Assembly (NCBI GenBank): GCA_017654935.2
Contig: CM065693.1
Span: 20,562,591 to 20,626,590, forward strand
From: Phymorhynchus buccinoides
Lineage: Eukaryota; Mollusca; Gastropoda; Neogastropoda; Raphitomidae
Direction: 5' to 3'
Length of the DNA stretch: 64,000 nucleotides
In this document: positions 30,590-41,800 of the stretch, piece by piece
Position numbering within the stretch: position 1 is the stretch's first letter
Layout of the letters: the number at the start of each line of letters is the position of its first letter
Position numbers and translations under genes: made by a program
Notes under the pieces: model-generated
What the model saw: only the letters and a program-made list of their open reading frames with translations
Told to the model about the DNA's origin: nothing
Database searches by the model: none

Positions 30590-30628
<39 letters not shown>

Positions 30629-30735
30629 CACGCACGCACGCACGCACTGGCACGGCACGCACGCACGCGCGCGCGCGCGCACGCACACACACACCCACAA
30701 ACACCCACACCCCCACACCCCCCCACACACACACC
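30590..30735. repeat. (CA)n / (GCAC)n / (CG)n compound microsatellite
   Basis: CA tract followed by GCACGCACGC, CGCGCGCGCG and CCCACAC variants. Confidence 0.95.
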
Positions 30736-30804
30736 ACAGAGCTGACATAGTGAGACATTGAAACGCACAGCCCTTGTCCCCATGATGATGAAATTCTGCT
30801 TAAT

Positions 30805-30945
30805 GTCCTCCGGTCTGGAACAGACACATGTATGGAACATCAGTAGATAGGCTGAAAGATGGTTGGAACCGGATCCTGGAGGCAATGTCCGGAGGCAGTG
30901 CAACACCAGGAAAGTCCCAATTGTTTAACAATACAGATGTGTATA
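30805..30945. repeat. Dispersed repeat family I copy
   Basis: Shares CTGGAGGCAATGTCCGGAGG and CAGGAAAGTCCC with 16425-16640, 46975-47155 and 47888-48010. Confidence 0.75.
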
Positions 30946-30970
30946 CCGAGTATCAATTGTACACCCCTTA

Positions 30971-32090
30971 TATACTATTAAAGAAAGTTAAGGACCACTT
31001 CAGCAAATTCAGACATCATCTACATCTCTGTATTTATACACTTTCTGATGCTGTAATCATATATAGCCTGTGCAAATTCTTATGCAATGTAAAAATATCA
31101 TGCACATTACAAATGCATCGTTTGGGAGACCTAACCTGTTTGCACTTTTTTTCTTCCAACGATACTTTCAAGAATGATACTGTGAACATCCTCTATTGAT
31201 TTTTGTAAGCTGCCCCATTGACTTTGTTGTTGGGCCTGGTCACGTGACCAGATACACATTAGTCCCAAAACATTAATTGCTCATTTGTCATGATGGGAAA
31301 TCATGGGAAAAGAGCAATTAGTGTATGGGAAAACAGCAATTAGTATATTTTGGACAAATGTGTCAGTGTCACTAGTCACTGATATATATGACCAGTCCTA
31401 ATGACAATTAAAAGTCAATGTGGTAGCTTACAAAAAATATGGAGGATGTTCACAGTATAATTCTTGAAAGGAACGTTGGCAAGTAAATGTGCAAACATGC
31501 TGAGGGTCTTTAGACATAGGCCTATCCATAGTTTTATGGAAGCCAGTCAGAAATCACGTGACTATCCACTATGGCGGTTTAGCCCCACTTTAGTGATGCA
31601 AGATGTAACTGCATGCTTCTGCCTAATTAACTGCCCAACTCATTTACCTGAAACTTTGTTAGCAGTTGAGTATAATGACAATATTTTTTAAATTACATTT
31701 CTAATCTATGTGACGTCATCATTGGCCTCTGAGAGGCCAAATGGGAAATTTGCGTAGTTTTTGTCTAAGTCCGGCCATGGATTTCTTTTACGTGTCGAAA
31801 TGACAAAGGTGAGAAGACAAATTATGAGGTTGCAGTGCTATTTATTAGTCATGTGTGAACACTTTAAATTTTATTGGCACGGTGTGCAAATGCATCCCAT
31901 TTGATCGTCTTAAACAGTCTTCCATTGGCGCATTCAGTAATGTTGCACGGGATAGTTCTGCATTGCATAAGAGTTTGGACATTGGGCTATAATACAGCAT
32001 CAGAAAGTGTATAAATGTCAGCTTAAGAACTCAAAACGGTGTCTGAAATTTTCGCAGCAAGTGGTCCTTAACCTTTTTTGAACAGTATAT
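30971..32090. mobile_element. Non-autonomous Tc1/mariner-like element with long inverted repeats
   Basis: Ends TA-CTATTAAAGAAAGTTAAGG and CCTTAACCTTTTTTGAACAG-TA. Inverted similarity continues (GCATCAGAAAGTGTATAAAT) and a second inner pair matches 31130-31235 with 31409-31500. No transposase ORF. TA flanks and ACTG-like tips suggest Tc1/mariner. Confidence 0.75.
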
Positions 32091-32097
32091 AACTGTT

Positions 32098-32225
32098 AAA
32101 CCCCATTCCACTATTCGGTAGGAGTAGGCCATGTTGTGCCGGTGGAATGGTTGACACGAACTCACATAGCATGCACTTCTGTGCGCCAATTGCACTCTAA
32201 GCGAAGACTTTGGGCGTGGGGAAGA
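32098..32225. repeat. SINE fragment (CCCATTCCACTATTCGGTAG type)
   Basis: Same 3' body as the SINEs at 22085-22452 and 35870-36075. Confidence 0.7.
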
Positions 32226-32486
32226 AGAAGAAAAGATTTAGGCCTACTGGGAGTAACACATCAGTCTACTGGGAGTAGTAAACATTTTTAATATTTTGAA
32301 ACTGTGGACTCTCGATGACAGAATGTGTCGCAAAATTACTTTTGAATACTATTCGTTTCAGTTTAACTCTTTTCTTATTTTGTTTAAGTGATCTGATGCT
32401 CACTTAATGCTGTAAAAACAAACTAGTTGGTAAAAGAGCTAAGCTCACACGCCTTGTACGACTACTGTTTACCAACTGCCTGATCG

Positions 32487-32515
32487 TGACGTCATGTCAC
32501 GAACGCCATATTTGG
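32487..32515 (+). promoter_or_regulatory. CRE palindrome and CArG box upstream of UBE2R2
   Basis: TGACGTCA at 32487-32494 (full CREB/ATF site) and CCATATTTGG at 32506-32515 (perfect CArG/SRF consensus), 134 and 113 bp before the ATG. Function is inferred from consensus and position only. Confidence 0.55.
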
Positions 32516-32627
32516 ATGCACTGCTAACTTAGGAAAGTAGGATCTTTGTTTTCTGTTCAGTTTTCCTGTTTTGTCAAATTCATCGTAGGCTTCAGGTCAC
32601 TCCAGTGTCAACGAGCAGGTGTCAGCA

Positions 32628-32804
32628 ATGGCACAGAGTCCAGCGGGGGGTGCTGTGAAGGCGTTACAACTGGAATTGAAGAAGATTCAGGCTGAGCCTG
32701 TGGAAGGATTTCGAGTGAAGTTGATAAACGATGACAATATTTTCGAATGGGAAGTCGCAATATTTGGACCGCCTGGCACTCTATACGAGGGTGGATATTT
32801 CAAG
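32628..32804 (+). CDS. UBE2R2: UBE2R2 coding exon 1
   Basis: 59 codons, [20 protein letters not shown] to EGGYFK, donor AAG|GTATTA, phase 0. Contains the N-terminal helix and first strands of the UBC fold. Confidence 0.97.
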
Positions 32805-35800
32805 GTATTAACCAATTATCAAAGATCAATGAATGTTACATGTAGCCACACTCTAAACTGGACAAGATTTGCCATTTTGATTTTCAGTTCACGCGTGTCT
32901 TGTGTTGCCTTTGTTTTGTCTTGATTTGACTATTCTTCCTCTTCGATTGGGGATGTTTATCCTGCCCCACGCCCAAAATCTTCGTTTAGACTGCTATTGG
33001 CGCACATGATGCATGTTTGTGAGTTCGTGTCATCCATTCCATCAGCATACACGGTCTACTCCCTTATACTAACAAAAAGTAACAAAAACTAACATGTTTA
33101 AAAATCGTCTGGAAGCATTACCAATGTTTTTAGAATTTTTTAGAAGCTATGACTAATAATGCTTTATTAGGAAAATTTATGCCACATCAACCTTGACCGA
33201 AAGGAAATATTACCAGAAAATACATAAAAGATGGGACTGTTTTAAAAAGCTTCACGGCTTGTTTGGTCCCTACCTTAGTACTTACCTCCTACCTACCGAC
33301 CTACCTACCTTCCTACTTGTACCGAATAGTGGAATGGGCTTTAACATGTGCGCAAGATCTTGTGCGTGCATTCACACACGGGACCTCGGTTTTAGGTCTC
33401 ATCCGAAGGACCAGGAAATAGGAATAATGTATCTTTCCCAAGGATACAACACTGTGACCAGCTGGATTCGAACCAGCGCACTCGTTTGCGAGTCAACCTG
33501 TTGGATTACGAGTGGCAACTCTAACCAACCCGCCACAGCACCTCCTAGAGTCCTACTACTAGTCTTGAGTCATCCATTGTACTCATTTGTAGTCATCTAA
33601 ATGATCTATTTGACAGTGACAGTGAGTTGATAATGAAGGTAGAACTAGAACTAAAGTGCAGCAGAATCTTCAGCGTGATGAAGTTGGCTGCCTAAGGCGA
33701 AGAAGAAGAAGAGAACTTAGAAGAGGAAATGTTCAAATGGTCTTCAATTTTCTTAATTGGTTCCACTGATAAGTTATGATATACCAGTTGGCGATATCTT
33801 CTTTGAAGTTAGAGTACCATTCCCAAATGGTTCAAAAGTATGCTCTTTTTTCAGTGTTACACTTTTGAACTGTTTGGGAACAAACTAAAGCTTGCGGTGC
33901 TCGATCACGATAAGGCCGATATATTTTTTATACTTATTCTTCATTCATTAGTAATGTAGCTTCCTACTACCGTCCAAATGCAGGAGATGAAGAAAGTCAA
34001 AGAAGGTTTGACATCTTAGCAAGAAGGGCAGTGGCTACAGGTGCTCATGTGATAATTGGTGGAGACTTAAACTTTCCTGCCATAGACTGGACAACAACGA
34101 GGGTGAAGTCAACAGCTGTCCATCCTGTGCTCCATCATATGTTCCTTGATTCCATCCAGGACATGGGGCTCGAACAAATGGTCACCTTTTCTACCAGAGG
34201 CGAGAATATGTTAGATCTATTTTCTTAACCAGCAACCCCTCTCTGGTGCCAAGAGTCGACGGCATGCCGGCACTCGCAGACCTCGACGTGATATACTTGG
34301 AATATCAGATTCATCCAAATACTGAAATAGGCACTGTCAAGTCCAGTGATCGGTACCTCAGTACTCACACGTCACAGGGCTCCCAATCGTCCCGCAAAAC
34401 AAGGGGTCCCAGGGACTCCTTCACTTACAGTATAGAGGGTCCTAGAGGCAGGATAGAGTGTCCCAGTGGCATAGCGAATGCTAAAAAGAATTTTTCTAGT
34501 GCATCCCTGGGACCCCCTGCACATTCTTTTAGAGGGTCCTGTAGAATTTTAGTGCATCATAGACCCCCAAATGGGGGTCCCTGGGAGCCCTGACTCAAAA
34601 GTAGACTGGCCCGCGCTGCGAAACGCTGCTCTTCAACTCTCCAGTTCCATCACCACGCACTTTACTGCCAACAGTGACACCGAACTGATATGGACTGAGA
34701 TAAAAGAAGGGCTCCATTCCGCTGTCAGTACCCATGTCCCCATGATCACCCTAAGAGTAAGAGGGAGAAGTACAGTCTTGGTCCACTTGTTTGTGTTGTT
34801 TTAGGTTCAAGGACTACACAAAATCATGAGTGTACTTTAAAAAATCACAAAAAGATCAGTTAATTGCTTGATCGCCTTAGCGTTTGGGGTGGTGATATTT
34901 CACTGTCTATACTCTTATGTATCTTCTAAAAATTATGCTTTAGGTGACTATGATGTCAGTCAGCGTGTACACCCTGTAAAAATCAGACGCAGTCCTAAAT
35001 GTTGACCATTTAAACACAGCCCACTCACTGTTTTCGTTTCAACAGAAGTCAGCCGTTTTTGATCAGATTTAGATCTGGACTCTATGTGAGTCACACTCAC
35101 AGGGATGTCATGATTGTTTTCTTTCTCTTTACTCTTGTGACAGCAAACGCTTCATAAAGTGGGCTAGTGTCATTTTTGACACACCCAGGTGACAAAAGGA
35201 AAAGCAAACAGAGCTTTCGGTTTCCTGTGTTGCCATAACATCAGTGACTACAAGCAAGGTCAAGGCCGCTTCCTATGCCAGCAGGATATGGTCCACTATG
35301 GAGTGCGCCTCTACTGCCTGGGATCCTCATCAACGCAGGGCAGCCAGATTCTCTTGCACAACAACTCAAGTCACCTGCCTGCATTGATAGAATGCTAGGG
35401 CAGCTGCGGTGTGACAGCTTAGAAGAGCGGAGGAAGATCAACCGTCTGTGCCTGCTGCACAAGATCAACAATGGACTGGTCGACTTAAACCAAGTCCAGT
35501 GCCTATGCCCCAGCAACCCTAGAAGCAGAGGATCACAGAGATTCTTCCAAGAAAGGAAAGCCCATCCAGTCCTCTAACATTCCTTCTTTCCTGGTACGCT
35601 GAAATGCTGGAACTTGCTTAAAATCCTGTAGCTTTTTTACATGCTGCCTGCCTAACGAGGCCAGTTGTTGGACTTTAAATGAGGGACCAGTCCAGTACCC
35701 AAAAGAAGAAGAAAGTATGAATGGAAGTGAGGAGGTTCGTATCCTGGTCTGTCCGCTATGTTGTCTTTGAAAGAAACGTTACTCCTATTTCCTTGTCCTT

Positions 35801-38800
35801 CAGCTGAGATTTAAATTTTAAACCAAGATCCCAATGCGAACGCAGGCACAAAATATTGTGCACATGTTAAAGCCCATTCCACTATTCTGTAGGACTCCTA
35901 CAGAATAGTAGGCTGTGTTGTGCTGGTGGGATGGATGACATGAACTTACATAGAATGCATCCTGTTTGCCAATAGCACTCTTTAAGTCTAATTAAGATGT
36001 TGGGTGTGGGGCGTGAACTCACATAGCATGCATCCTGTTTGCCAAATAGCACTCTAAATGAAGATTTTAGGTGTGGGGCAGTTTAAACATCCCCAAATCA
36101 GAAGGAGTGTCCACAGTCCAGTGTTTAATCTTATGCTTGCCAGCTTTAAATTCTATTCTTGGATCGGGCTATATAGTAGGTGGAATGTGTGTGTGTATGT
36201 GTGTGTGTGGGGGGGGGGGGGGGGGAGAAACTCTGAGAGCTTCAGATTGTCAGAGGGCCTGTGTCAATGACCCATATTGACCCCTCATTTTGTGCAGCTA
36301 GGGGTGAATATGACCCATGAAGTCTGCACTAAAATTTCAGCTCAATACTATCGTGACATTACTGGCCGCCTTTTTTTTTTTTGGGGGGGGGGGGGGGAAT
36401 TGACATATTGTTTACTGTAATCAGGGGTCATATATTATTATGACCCATGAAGTTTGAAAACAATCTCAAGCTCTGCTCTGATGATAAAGGTGGTGCTGGG
36501 GAGAGTTGTTTGCATCAAGTTTTAGGTTGACAAGGTGTTCATGTTCATGCACATCCATGTACATGCGCGCACACATACACACACAGTGATGCACACACAT
36601 GTATACAGAGAGAGATGCAAAAGACTAAGAGGGAGTTGTGCAGTGGCTGTTTCTTACTGATGTAACTGTAAATTAATAATCTTGAATAAAATTGAAACTG
36701 AATGTAAATGTTGTCTTCTTTCTAATTTGCAGGCGATCATGAAATTTCCAGGAGATTATCCATACTCACCTCCAAGCGTACGGTTTATTACCAAAATGTG
36801 GCATCCAAATGTTTATGAGGTAAGGGTACTAGTTAACTTATTGTGGTGACCCAAATTATGTAAAATCACAATTGAAATGGAAAATGGAAATCAGCTGAAT
36901 GGAAAAAAGGGTGTACATCACAATTGGATAACTCACAATACCGTACCAATTTAATTCTGATGGTATTGGTAACTCTTTTTCTATATCAAAATATTGGTTA
37001 AAAAAATAATTCAAATTTTCAGTCCTTTCAATTTTGACTGAGCAGATTTCCACTGTACTGTTCTGGTTGGTGCTGCATACTTAGTTACAGTTACAACTTG
37101 TAAAAGTTAATTAGAATTTACAGTCAGAACAATTTTGACACATTCTTTTGTTTAACTAAAGAACAAAAAGCTTGCATTGGACTTTGTCTTCACACTTATA
37201 GTTATACTGAACATTACTAGCAGCTACACTTTGCTCGCATCACTTCGTGGCGGCTCTTCTCCTGCACAGGTTTTCAGAATAGCAGTTGCCAGAATAGCAC
37301 TTCGAAATGTCTTCCACTGAACTACCCCGGCGATGCTGATCATGAATATGCATGATTATAGGGATCTCCAACCAACGGTTTTCAAACTACAGTTGTTTTA
37401 TGCGAATGGCCCGGGTCTTCAGAATACCAGTCACCAGAACAGCACTTTGAAAATGAAATGCCTCCCACTGTATCCCCCCCCAGTGATGCTGATCGCGATA
37501 TATGGTTTAACTTGAAGTGGTCTACAGCCAACTGTTTTCAAACCACAGCAACTTGCTTTTGGCAGATGACCCGAGTCTTCGGAATAAAACTTAAAAGATA
37601 ATCAATGTGCGACTTAGCTGCTGGTTTCACCGCCAGTCCCTCCCCCCCCTCTCTCTCTATGCGCCATTCATGACATGAAAGGTGTGGCCCAAAACACCAA
37701 TTTGCCACCTCCAAGGTCTTTATCCTTGACTTGACCATCATTGGTACCTACTATTCGGAATCACCATTAGCCAGTGCACTCCCATACCAAGTTTGAGCAT
37801 TGTAAGTCCAACAATGTGAAAAATATGGCCTCTAGGAAAATTTCGGTTTTCAAGCAGTCAAGGTCAAACTTCAAGGTCATGGTCAGCACGATTAATTTTT
37901 TTTAATGGGACCATCCCTGCACCTTGGTGCACCACCACACAACATTTGAAGCTATTCAATCTACTGGTTCATGAGATTTACAGCTCAGACATGAAATATG
38001 TAGTGCGAAGAAGAAATTTTTGGTTTTGTGAGTCTTCCTTGGCAGAAGTTTGCACTGGCGGTTCAAAATTCAGGATCTGAATAGGTTGGGCAATGCTGAT
38101 CAAGAATGTAATTATAAGGTTATAGGGGTCTATGGCCAACGGTTTGGGCACAATCACCTGAACAGACAGACAGACAGAGACACACGCACACACTCACACT
38201 CACACACACACACACACATACACGCGCGCGCACAAGGATTATATTAGTCATGGATAGAATAACAGCTTAACTCTGACTTAGGAATAGTTTTATGATGTTG
38301 CAGTTGCAGAAGAGCCCCAGAACAGGTCTTCACTAACTACCTAAAACTTGGCCATCTGCTTTGAAAAATTATAATAAAATTCAAAGTCGTTGCAGACATA
38401 ATTTTGTAAAATTGCCCAAGTCTTGGTGCAAGTTTGGCAGGGATAGTTTATTTATTGTTCTTAAAACTGCGAAAAATGAGATTTACTAATTATCCCGTTT
38501 GTGGGACTTGCATATTATAACTTACTAAGGACATTTTCCATTTCTTTCCAATCTCAAGATTGTTAATTTTTTTGTATCATGACAATTATTTTATTATCAC
38601 TTCGTGATATTTGAGCATCCAGGTGTTGATCACTTTGAGAGAATCTGTTTTGTTTATGTTTAGAACGGTGAGGTGTGCATATCTATCCTCCATCCTCCAG
38701 TGGATGACCCTCAGAGTGGAGAGCTGCCTTCAGAGAGATGGAACCCCACACAAACTGTCAGGTGGGATAAACGCAGACAAATGATGTGCTTGGGCCTGCT

Positions 38801-41800
38801 GCTATTTTCCTTCTTTTTATTATACTATCACAGTATCAGGCATGAAAGAATTCCGCTTTTCGCGGAAAATCCAAAAAATTTTGTATAGAATTAAAGGACC
38901 GATCTTGCCGTATTGTTATATAAGTCTCTATTTGGCGATTCTCAAACTGATTAACCAGAAGTCGCTTTAGCTCACTCGCTTCATTTGTGCTAAGGAAGGC
39001 GAAATGAGTACCTCCCGCTCAATAAAAGTAGCGATGTGAGCTGAAAATGTGATATTTGTGCCGATCAAATTTTTGGAATAGATTAGCCTCCTTCTCCGCT
39101 GAACAAAATTTCTGACGTTAGGTGAAAACTGGGCTGGAAACATTTTTTGGTGGAACGTTGTGCCCCCCCTTGCTGAACAAAACTTTGGACGTTAGGTGAA
39201 AGTCCGGGTGGAAGGATTTCTCGGCTGCAAAAATCTAATTCATACCTGAAAGATGTTCGTGTGGAAAAAAAAGATTTTGGGGTGAAAATCCGGGTGGAAG
39301 GATTTCTCGGCTGAAAAAATTTCCTCTTTTTTGATCTTCATCCACTTTCATGCCTGACTATCTGACTTAACCCCTTGACTGACACCAACGTATCACATAC
39401 TGACCTGATGACATCACTGATGATGTCATCAGATGAAGAGGAATAACTGTGTGGTATGCTGGCTTTTGCTCTAACACAGTCAAGATAGTAATATCCCCAG
39501 ACCATTTTGCCAGATTGGCTCTATCAGTTGTCCTTTTCATGGCATGATTTGCCCAATGATTTTTTCGTTAATTTTCTTTGGCAGTCAAGGGGTTAACCCT
39601 TTCGCCGCCAGACATATTTCAGACAAAAAATACCATTAAACTTAACGGGGTATAGAAAATGAAATATCTGCAAACTAGGAATTCATCTGTGATATTATTA
39701 TTAGGCATATCCTTATCTCCCGAAATTAAGAAAATAAGATCTTGAAATAACAGGCCCTGATTTGATGCCTTTTAGAGACGTGGGTGTTAAGCCATGTGGT
39801 GCATAAATGCGACATTGGCAGTGAAAGGGTTAAGGCGTGCACACTTATACGTGAAAACCCATGCACATATCCCTTTCTTAAATCCGAAAAAAAAGCCCAA
39901 GAAGTAAGATATTATTATGGAGATGAATGTCTGCATGTATGTGCACATGCCTTTATATATTTCTTGCTTCCAGAATTTCTTTTGGCTAATTGTAGATGGG
40001 ACATGCGCATATGTGTCCGTGTGCATGTGCACACCCCCTTATTCTTCTTGTTTGATAGCACAGCTTTCCCTTCCTTCCATCCATCCACGCCCGACAAACG
40101 TTCTTTTTCCTGTCAAGCACCATCCCTTTGGAATTCTCTGCCTTCTCTTCTCCGACACTCCAACTCAGTCTCCTAATTAAAAAGCTCTCTTAAAACCCAC
40201 CTCTTTCCTGCTGCGCACTAAATATTTTTTGCGCCTTTTTGTTCAGTTGTCTATTTTTGTGTGCACGTGAGGAGATATTGAATGGAAGGTATGTGTTGTG
40301 TTTTGTAGTAAGTGTGTGTGTGTGTGTGCATGTGTGTGTGCTCGTGCGCGCACATGTGTGTGAGTGTACTTGTGTGTGTATCCTCTGGAATGTGTGTGCT
40401 GGTGTATGTGTCTGTCCATGCAACCAAGTACTGGCAGTATGTGACTTATTGAATAAGAGATGATGAATGGGTTTGTGTGTGTGTGTGAGTGTGTGTGTTT
40501 GCTTTGTACATGCGTTGTTGCTGGTTTCTGTCATTCATGAATACTATTTTTACTTGTTGATGACCATTTGATTGTAAAGCGCTTTGGGCTCATTTGAGGT
40601 AAAGCGCTATATAAATGTACTAATATTATTATACTTATTTATAGCTGTGATTCATTCTACCAATTTTCATAATGATTGGTCCTCTAGTTCAACTTCAAGC
40701 TGTGGAGACTCAAACCCCAGACACTCATTTATACACAGACAGACAAACATAGAAGCACACAGGCTGTCATTCCACAAGTGATTTATACAATAGAACTGGG
40801 ACTTTTGTTGTTGATGTTGTACCCTGGCTAAAAGACTCCAGGGATCTTCCCAATAGTTGAAGCACTTAAACACTATGGTACAAATGCACCACCACTAACA
40901 ATCTGCAGCTCTGTATCATTATCAAGTAAACCCAACAAAATCCTCTCTTCGTGTCGATGTTTGATGTTTTTCTTTTAATTTCTCTGTTCAGAACCATCCT
41001 CCTCAGCATCATATCATTGTTGAACGAGCCCAACACCTTCTCCCCAGCCAACGTCGATGCCTCTGTCATGTACCGCAAGTGGAAAGACACCAAGGGCAAA
41101 GAGAAGGAGTACGAAAACATCATCAGGTGGGGGGCTGCTTGTGCATACTATGTGTATATTGTCTGTGTGTGTGTGTATGCGTCAGTGAGTGATTTCATGT
41201 ATCATTGATAGAAGAAGAAGAAATCCAATGAAAACTGTGACAGTTATACAGATTGAAAACTGTATTTTACGGATTTATTATAAGGCAATGCTGTTTCCAG
41301 ACTAAGATTCCTGTGCCCTAAAAATATAATTAATAATGTTGAAGAAAAATCTATAATATCAAAATCAGAATTTGGGGGATGCCCCCTGTGGGGATACTGG
41401 GGGGTCTTTTGCACAAAGGGTTCCCCCACCTTCTGGAAGTTCTGTGCTCTAATCTGTCACTCTCTTTGATTCTCCCTTTTCCCTTTCTTATTGTCATCTA
41501 CCGGTACTGTCTTTCTGCCTTTCTGTTCCATTCTCCTGCCTTTGTTTGAAAAACTCTTACAAAGATTTTCTCCAGCCGAAGAAGGGCATGCTGGGCCTAA
41601 GTATTTCTTAGTTAGGCGCATAAACGGCAGCATGACGCATCTGCACTAATATGACAGGAAACTGTCTGAGCGATCGAGAAAAGAAAAAAAAAGATAAGAT
41701 GCAGCTTATGTTATAGTCTGTAAAGTACCGTATGGTTAGTTACTTTATTACAGCGGAACCTCCCTTATAAGACCTCATAAAAATCATCCAAAATGAGGTC

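Noticed and set aside
39784..40176. 130-codon plus frame
   Set aside because: Only its end ([14 protein letters not shown]) is meaningful, and that is a LINE C-terminus; the rest is MITE and filler sequence.
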